Origin: Mucilaginibacter terrenus
GTDB taxonomy: Bacteria; Bacteroidota; Bacteroidia; Sphingobacteriales; Sphingobacteriaceae
Length of the DNA: 64,000 nt
Assembly: GCF_003432065.1 (NCBI RefSeq)
Contig: NZ_QWDE01000001.1
Coordinates: forward strand, 1,364,001-1,428,000
Direction of reading: 5' to 3'
The notes below the pieces were generated by a model. The model did not search any database, was not told the origin of the DNA, and saw only the letters and a list, made by a program, of their open reading frames with translations. The position numbers were made by a program, and so were the translations under genes. The stretch's first letter is position 1, and every line of letters begins with the position of its first letter. Shown piece after piece: positions 51,442-60,372 of this stretch.

Positions 51442-51838
51442 CGGTTTGTGATGAAGGGATGGCCATGAGTGGAAGGTGCTGGTTATCCAGTGCCGCAGCT
51501 GTTGTAGACTCATCAAATAATCCCGAAAAAAAACCATCCCGGTGATGAACCAGCGCCAGCAGGCCTGAAACGTTTTCTTTGCGTAAATTGTTTAGGAGTG
51601 CGATAATCTGCCGCAATTGAACAGCTAATTGGCTAAGTTTCGCGGTGCTTTCATTCTTTCGAAGGACAAACTCTTCGACTATATAAGGGTCGCCGGCATA
51701 ATTCAGGAGTATTGGGTGATCATAGTAGGTGTTGTAAAGCAAAATATCCGCCTTCAACTGAGGGGAAACTTTCGCGACGGTTTTTGCCGCGTGGTCCGCA
51801 CTTTTTGAAAAGTCGGTGAGCATCAGGATCTTTTTCAT
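51431..51838 (-). CDS. Universal stress protein-like, single short domain
   Basis: About 135 residues from ATG 51838 (MKKILMLTDFSKSADHAAKT), the usual Usp start. The middle matches Usp helix/strand order. The C-terminal ATP-binding signature (G-x2-G-x9-G-S/T) is poorly conserved, and the protein ends LPLMAIPSSQTDAG. Many Bacteroidota UspA proteins have two domains of about 270 residues; this has one. It is directly upstream of, and overlaps, the P-type ATPase gene, suggesting a regulatory link to ion transport. Confidence 0.75.
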   Translation of the reverse strand: MKKILMLTDFSKSADHAAKTVAKVSPQLKADILLYNTYYDHPILLNYAGDPYIVEEFVLRKNESTAKLSQLAVQLRQIIALLNNLRKENVSGLLALVHHRDGFFSGLFDESTTAAALDNQHLPLMAIPSSQTDAG

Positions 51839-51965
51839 AACGGCTTTTTCCAATTCCTAAAATTGGCGCTTTACCGACTAAAAACAAATGACAAAGATCA
51901 TTAATGCGTTTGATGACAATTACTTAAACAGTATGATTAAATAGTGACCTTCAATAAAAAAAATC

Positions 51966-52451
51966 ATGTACGAGACACACATCCACCTGCTGATCACCCA
52001 CCTGCCGATCATCGGCGCTGCGCTGGGTGCCCTTGTTTTGATCCATGGGATATGGAAAAAAAGCGATACGACTTTGATTGCTGCATACAACCTGCTGATC
52101 ATCTCTGCTATAGGCGCCGGTATAGCTTATGCAACCGGCGAAGGTGCCGAAGAAACGGTCGAACACTTGCAGGGCATATCGAAAAATGTGATCGAAGAAC
52201 ATGCAGAATCTGCGATAATATCTCTGGCATTATTGATTGCTACAGGAGGGATTGCAGTGGTTGGACTTTTTGTCATTTGGAAAAGCTCTTTCTTAATTAG
52301 GCCAGTTGCATTGATCGTATTATTTATTGCCCTTGTAGGATTTGGATTTATTGTCAGGACCGGTTATTTAGGCGGACAGATCAGGCATACCGAAATTGAA
52401 ACGAATTCGGCATCCCCGGTGAAGGATAAAGATGGCAAGGATAATGACTAA
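51966..52451 (+). CDS. DUF2231-like four-helix membrane protein
   Basis: A 161-residue membrane protein. The start YETHIHLLITHLPIIGAALG is typical of DUF2231 proteins (conserved HxxxxHxP, possible haem or metal ligands). There are four hydrophobic segments, and it ends in a charged tail (SPVKDKDGKDND). DUF2231 function is unknown. It overlaps the next gene by 20 nt and diverges from the uspA-ATPase pair. Confidence 0.8.
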   Translation: MYETHIHLLITHLPIIGAALGALVLIHGIWKKSDTTLIAAYNLLIISAIGAGIAYATGEGAEETVEHLQGISKNVIEEHAESAIISLALLIATGGIAVVGLFVIWKSSFLIRPVALIVLFIALVGFGFIVRTGYLGGQIRHTEIETNSASPVKDKDGKDND

Positions 52452-53067
52452 ATTAACCATGTCGATCAAGCCGGTACATAAACCCAGTTATTATGTGGTT
52501 AATGCAATCACCCTTTACCGCTTATTGGCGGCTCCGCTACTTTTAATACTCTTGTTCAGCGGCCATCTTGCCGTTTTTAAATGGTTGCTGATGGTCAGTT
52601 TCCTGACCGATGCGATCGACGGCTACCTCGCCCGCAAATACCAAGTGACCAGTATCTTCGGATCGATCCTGGATTCTGTTTCTGACGACCTGACCATCGC
52701 GGTAGCGATATTGGGTATAATGCTGGTGAACCCGGAATTTCTGCGAAAAGAACTTACGCTGGTTATGGTACAGGTCCTGCTTTTTATTACCCAAATTTGT
52801 TTTGCATTAATCCGTTATCATAAGATCAGTAGTTTTCACACTTACCTGGCCAAATTTGTTACCATATCCCAAGGCATATTCCTGGTCCTTTTCTATTGGT
52901 TACCTGAGCCGGTTTATATGCTGTTCTATGCGGTATCTACCCTGACCATTCTTGACTTATTGGAGGAGACGGTACTAGTTCTGGTGATCCCCCAATGGGA
53001 AACGGATGTAAAAGGCCTATATTGGGTCATTAAAAACGGGTCTTCCAAAAAGCCTAGGCAACCATGA
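52432..53067 (+). CDS. CDP-alcohol phosphatidyltransferase
   Basis: A 211-residue integral membrane enzyme. DGYLARKYQVTSIFGSILDS fits exactly the catalytic signature DG-x2-AR-x8-G-x3-D-x3-D. It transfers a phosphatidyl group from CDP-diacylglycerol to an alcohol such as glycerol-3-phosphate, making phospholipid headgroups. The start may be 52432, or 52444/52459 downstream with less overlap. It lies between DUF2231 and AI-2E genes with overlaps on both sides, so it is in a tight operon. The alcohol substrate is unknown. Confidence 0.88.
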   Translation: MARIMTKLTMSIKPVHKPSYYVVNAITLYRLLAAPLLLILLFSGHLAVFKWLLMVSFLTDAIDGYLARKYQVTSIFGSILDSVSDDLTIAVAILGIMLVNPEFLRKELTLVMVQVLLFITQICFALIRYHKISSFHTYLAKFVTISQGIFLVLFYWLPEPVYMLFYAVSTLTILDLLEETVLVLVIPQWETDVKGLYWVIKNGSSKKPRQP

Positions 53068-54134
53068 AAAAAGAAATGCCAGTCACCGTAAAGCGAGCCC
53101 TCGAACTGCTTGGCCTCTTCGTTCTGGGAGCGATCATTGTTGCGGGGAACACGATCATTATGCCTTTGTTAATGGCTTTCTTTTTCAGCCTGGTGCTTTT
53201 GCCGGTATTCCGTTTTTTCAGGAAGATCAAAGTGCCTGAAGGGATTGCGGTCTTTTTACCGATCTTATTATTGACCATTGTCGTGGCCCTGCTGATCTGG
53301 CTGTTTTCCAGCCAGGTCGGCGCCCTGCTGGATGATTTTCCGAAAATCCAGCATACCGTGGCGAAACACCTGGATGACCTGAGCATCTGGATCAGTCGGT
53401 CATTTAGCTATTCTCCGGTAGAGCAGCTGAAATTTATCAATACGCAAAGTAAGAAACTTTTCAGTTCACTGGGTGGCGTGTTGAGCGGCGCCGCGGGATC
53501 TTTGTCGGGCATTATCATATTTCTCGGCCTGCTGCCCATTTATATCTACTTTATTATGCTGTACCGCAACCTTTTTGTTCGGTTCACGCTGATGTGGTTC
53601 TCTAAAGACCAGCACCCGCAAGTCGAAGCGGTCATCCGGCAGACCGAAGTGATGGTCAAAAGCTACCTGGTTGGTTTGCTGATACAGATTACCTATATCA
53701 TCATCCTTTTGGGTGGCGGCTTATGGCTCCTCGGTATGCCGAATGCCTTATTAATCGGAATCATCTTTGCTTTTCTGAACCTCATTCCTTACCTGGGCGC
53801 CCTGATCGGGAATGTCCTGGGCGTGCTGCTAACGCTGGCGTCCTCAGAAAGCCTGGCGGATGTCCTGATCGTGCTTGCCACTATCACAGTTGTGCAGTTC
53901 CTGGACAATAATATTTTGATGCCGCGTATTGTGGGTTCACAGGTCAGGATCAACCCCCTAGTTTCAATCGTCGGGATTATCTTTGGCGGCGTCATGGCGG
54001 GCTTATCAGGCATGTTCCTGGCGATGCCGGTGCTTTCCATTTCAAAGATCGCGTTCGACCATACTGAAAATTATAAACAATGGGGTGTATTGCTGGGCGA
54101 CGAGCGGCCTGCTAAAAGTCTGATGAGAGTTTGA
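53064..54134 (+). CDS. AI-2E family (PerM-like) transporter
   Basis: A 356-residue membrane protein with the AI-2E/PerM pattern: paired N-terminal helices (VAGNTIIMPLLMAFFFSLVL), a periplasmic helical domain, GLLPIYIYFIMLYRNLFVRF, and the C-terminal block ALLIGIIFAFLNLIPYLGAL, QFLDNNILMPRIVGSQVRIN and IFGGVMAGLSGMFLAMPV. Members export varied small solutes or act as antiporters; the substrate here is unknown. The start overlaps the phosphatidyltransferase stop by 4 nt (ATGA). Confidence 0.88.
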   Translation: MKKEMPVTVKRALELLGLFVLGAIIVAGNTIIMPLLMAFFFSLVLLPVFRFFRKIKVPEGIAVFLPILLLTIVVALLIWLFSSQVGALLDDFPKIQHTVAKHLDDLSIWISRSFSYSPVEQLKFINTQSKKLFSSLGGVLSGAAGSLSGIIIFLGLLPIYIYFIMLYRNLFVRFTLMWFSKDQHPQVEAVIRQTEVMVKSYLVGLLIQITYIIILLGGGLWLLGMPNALLIGIIFAFLNLIPYLGALIGNVLGVLLTLASSESLADVLIVLATITVVQFLDNNILMPRIVGSQVRINPLVSIVGIIFGGVMAGLSGMFLAMPVLSISKIAFDHTENYKQWGVLLGDERPAKSLMRV

Positions 54135-54170
54135 TGTTAAAAAGATTCAATCCAAATTGCCACAAAAACA

Positions 54171-55475
54171 ATGGAACCTGAAAAAGGCAAAAAGCCAATA
54201 AAAAAACGCTTCCTCAAATTCATATCGGTTTTGGGTCCAGGATTGACAACAGGGGCAGCAGATGATGACCCTTCGGGAATTGCAACCTATTCGCAAACAG
54301 GGGCCCAATTTGGGTATGGGCAATTATGGACAGCTTTGTATATGTTGCCCTTCATGGCAGCCGTTCAGGAGGCTTGTGCAAGAATAGGCCTGGTGACCGG
54401 CAAAGGAATCTGTGCTGTTGTCAAAGAACATTACAGTAAAATCGTGTTGTATGTTGTGGTGAGCCTAGTGGTCGTTGCAAATACCATTAATATCGGAGCG
54501 GATATAGGGGCTATGGCATCAGCAGCTCAATTATTAATACCCGCGCCATTTGTTTTGATGGCAGTAGGCTTTAGTTTTATCATTTTACTGTTAGAGATAT
54601 TTACATCTTACCGGACTTATTCAAAGATTTTAAAATGGCTTGCTGTTACATTGCTTGCTTATCCATTGACGCTGTTTATTGTTCATCAACCATGGGGTAC
54701 CGTTCTAAAAGCCACTATTATACCGAACTTTGAATACAATTTCGCTTTTTTGTTTATTATTACCGGCGTTTTAGGCACCACCATTTCGCCGTACATGTTC
54801 TTTTGGGAAGCCTCCCAAGAGGTTGAAGAAAAGCACGAAGCAGCCCGCATCTTCAAACGCAAGCCCCAGGTTAGTTGGCTTGATATAAAAAAAATGCGAA
54901 TCGATAATAACTTCGGAATGATATTTTCGGAGTTTGCAACATGGAGTATCATTGTTGTATGCGCTACTGTTCTTCACAAAAGCGGCGTTAAAGATATTAA
55001 AACGGCGGCGGATGCGGCTAAGGCACTTGAACCTTTAGTTGATAGTTTCCCCAACGCCGGCTTTTTGGCGAAACTCATCTTTTCAGTTGGCATTATCGGA
55101 CTCGGCCTTTTAGCCATCCCGGTACTTTCTGGCTCAGCTGCTTATGCTGTATGCGAAGCGTTTAGTTGGAGATCAAGCCTCAACTTAAAAGTAAAGAGAG
55201 CCCCGGCTTTTTACGCTGTGATTTGTGCGGCTACTATCATCGGGCTGCTTATTAATTTTATTGGTTTAGATCCCGTCAAAGCGCTGATTTTTGCTGCCGT
55301 TTTGAATGGAGTTGCCGCCGTACCTATGCTTTTTATAATTGTAAAAATCGCCGGTAGTGAAAAAATTATGGGACAATATAAAAATGGTGGGCTATCGTTG
55401 ACTTTATTGTGGATCACCTTTTTTGCAATGGGTGCCGCTGCTATTGCAATGTTTTATACTATAATGAATAGTTAA
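54171..55475 (+). CDS. Nramp-related divalent metal transporter
   Basis: A 434-residue transporter with about eleven helices. The helix-1 unwound motif is GAADDDPSGIATYSQTGAQF, where DPSG replaces the canonical DPGN. The helix-6 region reads GTTISPYMFFWEASQEVEEK, so the Met of the Mn/Fe-selective MPH motif is absent. This variant group is Nramp-like (NRMT/NRT-type) and may move ions other than Mn or Fe, such as Mg2+. It is the last intact gene of the island, 36 nt after the AI-2E gene. Confidence 0.85.
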   Translation: MEPEKGKKPIKKRFLKFISVLGPGLTTGAADDDPSGIATYSQTGAQFGYGQLWTALYMLPFMAAVQEACARIGLVTGKGICAVVKEHYSKIVLYVVVSLVVVANTINIGADIGAMASAAQLLIPAPFVLMAVGFSFIILLLEIFTSYRTYSKILKWLAVTLLAYPLTLFIVHQPWGTVLKATIIPNFEYNFAFLFIITGVLGTTISPYMFFWEASQEVEEKHEAARIFKRKPQVSWLDIKKMRIDNNFGMIFSEFATWSIIVVCATVLHKSGVKDIKTAADAAKALEPLVDSFPNAGFLAKLIFSVGIIGLGLLAIPVLSGSAAYAVCEAFSWRSSLNLKVKRAPAFYAVICAATIIGLLINFIGLDPVKALIFAAVLNGVAAVPMLFIIVKIAGSEKIMGQYKNGGLSLTLLWITFFAMGAAAIAMFYTIMNS

Positions 55476-55794
55476 GTCGGCTTTAACTTCTAAAACTTAA
55501 ACTTAACGAAGATGATAATCAAGCGGACCACAACTTAAATTCAGGATGATTTATGACCTCGATTTTTGATTGCAAAACTTAAATATGAAATTGAGATTTT
55601 ATATCACTGTCATCCTAGTGATTACCACCTACAAATAACATCGGCAGCGTGTAAGCTAAGCCGACGACCGCTGTGTGCCTGTTGTTTTGTCGCTGACTTG
55701 GTGAAACATATTTTTCTTCACTTCGTCTGTCCTTTCAAATCGATTGTCGAAGCCGGCATAAGCATAAAATCACGGTATACGTTTAATATCGCCC
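55476..55794. other. Degenerate region after the Nramp gene
   Basis: No intact gene. The plus-strand frame at 55566-55832 is Cys/His-rich without recognisable content and lies antisense to probable multicopper-oxidase debris. Confidence 0.4.
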
Positions 55795-56375
55795 TAACAT
55801 GGTCTCGCCTTCATAGCCCTTGGTGTCGCTAATGCCCAGGCGCCACTTCTTCGAGAACTTCCATCGGGGTTGGCCAATGTCGCATCACCGTCGCTGTCGT
55901 TAGTTTTCGTCCTATTTTGCCGAGGCATAAATTTGGCGGCTATCAGCAGCTACCTTTTTAAACCCGACTACCGGATCAGTACTCCCGGGTTCGGCGATGA
56001 ATTGTCATAGCTAAAAATACGCTCTATACCGCTCATCATGTGGTACTAGACATGACGGTGAAAAAACTAGTCGCCGCTTTCCGTCGCCCATAACTCGATG
56101 GTATCCCGTTCCATCGGCGTAATGCCCAGCATATTCTTTAGCGAGGGATAGTCGCCTTGTCCGTTTAGTACCCGGAAGTAATGGCCGTGCAGGTGGATTG
56201 GGTGCCGCATTATGGTGTTGTTATACAAAATGATTCTGCCGTTTTCACCCTGTTTGATATTGGCGTTGATATTATCAAAGTTCATGCGCCCTTGCAGTTG
56301 GTGGCTTTGTTTGGGCGAGAGCACATTTTGCTGCAGCTGATAAAAGGACGTGTTACTCACACTGGCTTCAGCTAA
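55795..56375 (-). pseudogene. Multicopper oxidase (copper resistance) remnant
   Basis: The minus-strand frame from 56360 reads QGENGRIILYNNTIMRHPIH, then LHGHYFRVLNGQGDYPSLKN and MERDTIELWATESGD: the copper-site His cluster HPIHLHG and following region of a CopA-type oxidase. The next codon, expected Trp, is TAG; then FFHRHV in place of the HCH copper triad, another TAG, and YHMMSGIERIFSYDNSSPNP. Further down WKFSKKWRLGISDTKGYEGE, then MLGRY and a stop, recall the C-terminal extension of such proteins in this group. The 5' two thirds are absent. A clear dead gene. Confidence 0.75.
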
Positions 56376-56486
56376 ACTGATTTCGCAAAAGGATGTGTTG
56401 GGTAAGATGGATCACCAAAACGGCCACTAAGCTATTGCGTACCGCGTAAATGATTCATATTCTGTTAAAATAAAGATATAAGTCTA

Positions 56487-56609
56487 GGCTAGGAGGCGCA
56501 CACAGTAGGCAATTTCTACACCTAAACACTCCCTAAATCAATTATTTAAGGGGTTTTTCATTAGTTATCCCCTTTCCAACCCTTTGTAGAGCCAAGGTAC
56601 TCGTTACCT
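56487..56609. repeat. Imperfect island-flanking repeat, right copy
   Basis: The counterpart of 47523-47647 in the same orientation (GCGCACACAGTAG, TTTCTACAC, ATTTAAGGGGT, TCGTTACCT). The hairpin is weaker here (CCCTAAAT/ATTTAAGG, imperfect). It marks the right edge of the putative island and precedes the peptide cluster. Confidence 0.6.
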
Positions 56610-56798
56610 CTTAATACAAATACTCTGCGATTTTACGTCAATTACGCTCTTACTTATCGCGTTCTATTGCTAATATAATAGCTTTTAAATTACTTTTTAG
56701 GCAATAATGACTTAATTATCAAGAAAAAAAACAATAATTAACTTGCAAGTAATCAACATTTTATATAGGTTTACTTTTAATCAATTTAACCTAAAATT

Positions 56799-57041
56799 AT
56801 GAAAAAACTTGTATTGAAGGGTCTGCTCGCCCAGGCTGAGCAGCTGTCTCGTGACGAACAAAAAAATGTGGTTGGTGGTTATGATCCCGCTCCGCCAACT
56901 TATCATTGGGTTTATTGCAGGAATTCGGGCGGCTACAATATTGGTAGCTTCCAATCAGACACCTGCAACAACTCTATCAACTTAGGTGTTTGCCAGTATT
57001 ACTATCCAGGCTCAACATCAGCTTACACGCAGGGTTGCTAA
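56799..57041 (+). CDS. Double-glycine peptide precursor A (glycocin-like cluster)
   Basis: An 80-residue peptide: leader MKKLVLKGLLAQAEQL then SRDEQKNVVGG (GG at 26-27), core of 53 residues. The core starts YDPAPPTYHWVYC and holds four Cys, many aromatic, Ser/Thr and Gly residues (NSGGYNIGSFQSDTC). The leader is nearly identical to that of peptide B, and the cores align (HWVxC.NSGGYxIGSFQS). There are few dehydratable residues next to Cys and no lanthionine enzymes nearby, so disulfide bonds are more likely. A C39 exporter would cut after GG. Head of the plus-strand cluster. Confidence 0.85.
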   Translation: MKKLVLKGLLAQAEQLSRDEQKNVVGGYDPAPPTYHWVYCRNSGGYNIGSFQSDTCNNSINLGVCQYYYPGSTSAYTQGC

Positions 57042-57047
57042 TCTAAC

Positions 57048-57075
57048 ACAAGGTTGCATGTACGTGCAACCTTGT
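57048..57075 (+). terminator. Hairpin between peptide genes A and B
   Basis: A perfect 11-bp stem ACAAGGTTGCA/TGCAACCTTGT with a 6-nt loop, followed by ATCTTTT. A probable partial terminator after peptide A, giving more peptide mRNA than downstream enzyme mRNA. Confidence 0.65.
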
Positions 57076-57115
57076 ATCTTTTGAACATTCACTGAAAATT
57101 AAATTGGATTAATTT

Positions 57116-57367
57116 ATGAAAAAACTTGTTTTAAAAGGTTTGCTTGCTCAGGCCGAACAACTCTCGCGCGAAGAACAAAAAAATGTAGTTGGTGGTTATA
57201 CCACTCCGCCGCCGCCGCCACCAGTGATGCACTGGGTACATTGTCAAAATTCCGGTGGGTACATTATAGGTAGCTTCCAGTCAAGTAGCTGTACTTATTC
57301 TGTTAATTATAGCATATGCGTATCCAGTTATCCCGGCACTGTAAAGTGCTATGCCGAGGGGTGCTAA
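57116..57367 (+). CDS. Double-glycine peptide precursor B (glycocin-like cluster)
   Basis: An 83-residue paralogue of peptide A. The leader ends QKNVVGG; the 56-residue core begins with a polyproline stretch (YTTPPPPPPVMHWVHC) and has five Cys, one more than A, near the C-terminus (KCYAEGC). The conserved NSGGYIIGSFQSSSC segment suggests a shared loop that could carry the modification. It precedes the glycosyltransferase gene by about 75 nt and is followed by a hairpin. Confidence 0.85.
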   Translation: MKKLVLKGLLAQAEQLSREEQKNVVGGYTTPPPPPPVMHWVHCQNSGGYIIGSFQSSSCTYSVNYSICVSSYPGTVKCYAEGC

Positions 57368-57376
57368 CCCGCTTTA

Positions 57377-57406
57377 AACCAACGCCGGCTTTGTGCAGCG
57401 TTGGTT
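57377..57406 (+). terminator. Hairpin between peptide B and the glycosyltransferase gene
   Basis: A perfect 9-bp stem AACCAACGC/GCGTTGGTT with a 12-nt loop, then an AT-rich run. A likely attenuator. It also covers the TTG at 57401, making that an unlikely start codon for the next gene. Confidence 0.6.
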
Positions 57407-57442
57407 ACTTTAAACTTTTTCCTTATCAAAATCTATAGTGAG

Positions 57443-59293
57443 TTGTACACTATTTCTTTTTGCACAGCAATCCGCAACCGCCTGCACCATCTTAGGCAAA
57501 CACTGCCAAAAAACCTCGCTGATAACGCAGCATACCCGGCGTTAGAATTCATTATTTTAGATTATAACTCTAACGATGGGCTGGAACAATGGATAACCAT
57601 AAACATGGCTACCCATTTGGCCGCTGGAAAAGTCAAATACATTCGAGTGGCTGATGTTGAATATTTCGAACGGAGCAAGTCGCGCAACATGGCTTTCAAT
57701 GCAGCCACCGGCCAACTGGTATGTAACATAGATGCTGACAATTTTGTGGGCAAGGGATTCGCTCATTACATCAATAGGTGCTTTCACTCTGACGCTGACA
57801 TTTTCTTAACGGCCTTTTCGAATGAGATAGCTAATACTCCTGACTTTTTAGGGCGTATATGCTGTAGAAGAACTGACTTTATGCAGATAGGAGGTTACAA
57901 CGAAGCAATGAACGGTTATGGTTTTGAAGATTACGAGATTATTAGCCGGCTAAAAAAAGCCGGTTTGAAACAAGAGGTAATTACTGACAAAATATTTTTT
58001 AACGCCATTACTCACGACGACGAAGAACGCATACGTGAAGAACAGTTGTTCTCATCTTTAAAGGACATTTATCTGGGCTTGATTTCGCCGTACGAATCTG
58101 ACCTGTTATTTGTTTTTAAGGACGGCACTTGTGCGTCAGGTAGACTTGTTGACCGCACCACAAAAAACTGGGAATCTCCAGAAAACACATTTCGGCCGTT
58201 AAGGCACCGGTATGAATTTGCACTTACAAACGCCGAATGGGTAATTGGCCGTTGGACGCTTGGGGCAGAGATTTTGACAATTGATGAGCCGAATGGACAG
58301 AAATTGAAATTTGCAGTCCAAGACGGACACCTTACGTCGTCTGATCGCAGCATGGAGAAGGTAACCGAAAAAAAATTGATTACCGAAATGCTAATGTTTT
58401 ATACCCAATACACAAATAGGCGCTTTTTAAACAACGATACATCTGTTCCAATAAATGTTGATAATAATGCAGGAAACTACCGTGTGCTAACAACGTCGGT
58501 ATATTGTCACATAAGTCAATGGCACCAACTCCTACAGGAAATCCTCTTGCCTCTACAGGAAAAAGTCATTAGGCAAAGTCCCGAAGCGTTTTGCGTATTC
58601 GGTCTAAGTAATTACCGCGGCAATAATATCTCAGTTACTTGGTTCTTGCCTTTTGGCAATTCAGAAAGCCTGTTTTCCTGGTTAGTTGCAGAAGCTAATG
58701 GGTTATTATCGCAGTTCTCATTTGTGACGGTGCCGGTAGTTGCCCGCTACCACAGCACCTTTATGGATTTCCCTGTAGGGCGGGTTGCTTACGGGTTATA
58801 TCAATTCCCGGGGGTTGTAACTAAAACGCTGGACGTGGAAACTTTAATTAATTTATCAAGGACGGTTACCGGCATCTTAACAAATGTCCTGGCTCAAGAT
58901 CCAATAGATAGTGATAGCGCATTTACCTTGGCTTTTTATCTTCATGCTTTGTTGAGAAAGGGATTAAATCTTTCCACTGAGGAATTGCGCAATCTTCATG
59001 GAAAAAAACCAACGGGTAGTAACACAAACCTGATGGATATTACCCAAGGCAACGAAGCTACTTTTATAGAGATAATGAATGATATGTCATCTGTGGGTTT
59101 TATAAACGCTCCGGAAAATGCCTGGATGAAACAATGGATGGTAACCTCTGCCGAAAACCAAACGCGGCTTAATGCCTCACCTGTCGAGTTCTTCGATGAT
59201 GTAAGTACATTACTATTACATCTATTAGCTTTACCCGTAGAGGTGAAAAAGGTTATTGTTGCTTCAATTTACAACGCCGGCATTGCTAACTAA
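57443..59293 (+). CDS. Bifunctional-size glycosyltransferase (GT2/GT7C-like N-terminus)
   Basis: About 616 residues. The frame is open from TTG 57401, but that codon lies in a hairpin; TTG 57443, just before YTISFCTAIRNRL, is preferred. Residues 1-210 form a GT-A fold: EFIILDYNSNDG, ERSKSRNMAFNAATGQLVCN, IDADNF (DxD) and the GT7C-type acceptor loop IGGYNEAMNGYGFEDYEII. The C-terminal 400 residues (HRYEFALTNAEWVIGRW; NYRGNNISVTWFLPFGN; TVPVVARYHSTFMDFPVGR) are not recognised. Directly after two secreted peptide genes, it is the best candidate to glycosylate their cores (as SunS does for sublancin). The long C-terminus may bind the precursor. Confidence 0.7.
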   Translation: MYTISFCTAIRNRLHHLRQTLPKNLADNAAYPALEFIILDYNSNDGLEQWITINMATHLAAGKVKYIRVADVEYFERSKSRNMAFNAATGQLVCNIDADNFVGKGFAHYINRCFHSDADIFLTAFSNEIANTPDFLGRICCRRTDFMQIGGYNEAMNGYGFEDYEIISRLKKAGLKQEVITDKIFFNAITHDDEERIREEQLFSSLKDIYLGLISPYESDLLFVFKDGTCASGRLVDRTTKNWESPENTFRPLRHRYEFALTNAEWVIGRWTLGAEILTIDEPNGQKLKFAVQDGHLTSSDRSMEKVTEKKLITEMLMFYTQYTNRRFLNNDTSVPINVDNNAGNYRVLTTSVYCHISQWHQLLQEILLPLQEKVIRQSPEAFCVFGLSNYRGNNISVTWFLPFGNSESLFSWLVAEANGLLSQFSFVTVPVVARYHSTFMDFPVGRVAYGLYQFPGVVTKTLDVETLINLSRTVTGILTNVLAQDPIDSDSAFTLAFYLHALLRKGLNLSTEELRNLHGKKPTGSNTNLMDITQGNEATFIEIMNDMSSVGFINAPENAWMKQWMVTSAENQTRLNASPVEFFDDVSTLLLHLLALPVEVKKVIVASIYNAGIAN

Positions 59294-59295
59294 CT

Positions 59296-60369
59296 ATGAA
59301 AAAACTCTTGCTGATTACTGATGTTGATTTTTGGAATGGCGGCGCAGGCCACCGCGTACGCATCGGCGCGCTGGTAAGTTATCTGGGTGATAATACCGAA
59401 CTATATATCGCTTACATCGGTATAGTGTCGCCGATGGAAACGCCGCGAATAGCTGAGCTAAAAGCGACGGTAATTATCCTTGATAACGAAGATATCCTCT
59501 CTCCTATGAAGTATGGTGAAAAGCTGGCAGAAAAAACAAAAGATATTCGTTTAGATGCAGTAATCATTGAGTATATCCACCTTAGCTATATGCTAAATTT
59601 TGTCAATGAAGATGTAACTATGCTGCTCGACATGCACGACATCGTTAGTGACCGTACCGAAGCCTTTCACAAATTTAATTATGGCGGCATAATCCATGAA
59701 ATGTCCGCGGAAGACGAATTCGGGATTATGGATGTGTACGATCATGTTATGGTTCTATGCGAACCCGACCGTAAAAAGTTGTATGATATAATTCCTGGAA
59801 AAGTAATACTGTGCCCTCATCCGAATTTAGTTCACCGGCGACTTGTACGGCCCAAAGTAAATACAATCACTTACATCGCTAGCGAATATCTGCCAAATGT
59901 TGACGCAATAATTCACTTCATGGAAACGGCATGGCCTTTGGTATCTGCAGAAAAAAATATTGAGCTGCATATTTACGGCAATGTTTGTCACCCGCTTATG
60001 GGCCGCGAATTACCAGCGCGTGTTTTTCTCAAGGGCTACGCCGCTGACATCAACAAGGTTTATGACAATGCGGACATTATTATTAACCCTGTAAGGTTCG
60101 GGGCAGGCATGAAAATAAAAACCCTTGAAGCACTGGCCAGCACCGTGCCATTAGTCACCACTGCGCATGGTGCTCGCGGCCTTGAACAACTTGCAGGTAA
60201 AGGTTTAATAATAGTTGATAACACAGAAGATTTTGCTTTTGAAATACAAAGATTAATAAATGACTGCCTCATACGACAGCGCTTAGTTGCTGAAGCTGGC
60301 GACTTTATAGAACAAAATTACGGACCGGAAAAATGCTTTGCGCCGTTATCGGATGCAATACAATTATAA
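59296..60369 (+). CDS. GT-B fold glycosyltransferase (family 4-like)
   Basis: A 357-residue protein. It has the Rossmann-type start LLLITDVDFWNGGAGHRVRI, a linker with DMHDIVSDR, and a C-terminal donor-binding half (ITYIASEYLPNVDAIIHFME; FGAGMKIKTLEALASTVPLV; TTAHGARGLEQL) with the Glu-containing E-x7-type motif of GT4 enzymes. It lies 2 nt after the first glycosyltransferase and 3 nt before the FkbM-type gene. It could extend the sugar on the peptide or act on another acceptor. The family is clear, the substrate is inferred from context. Confidence 0.82.
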   Translation: MKKLLLITDVDFWNGGAGHRVRIGALVSYLGDNTELYIAYIGIVSPMETPRIAELKATVIILDNEDILSPMKYGEKLAEKTKDIRLDAVIIEYIHLSYMLNFVNEDVTMLLDMHDIVSDRTEAFHKFNYGGIIHEMSAEDEFGIMDVYDHVMVLCEPDRKKLYDIIPGKVILCPHPNLVHRRLVRPKVNTITYIASEYLPNVDAIIHFMETAWPLVSAEKNIELHIYGNVCHPLMGRELPARVFLKGYAADINKVYDNADIIINPVRFGAGMKIKTLEALASTVPLVTTAHGARGLEQLAGKGLIIVDNTEDFAFEIQRLINDCLIRQRLVAEAGDFIEQNYGPEKCFAPLSDAIQL

Positions 60370-60372
60370 CTA

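Noticed and set aside
55566..55832. 88-codon plus-strand frame
   Set aside because: Antisense to multicopper-oxidase debris and without recognisable content.
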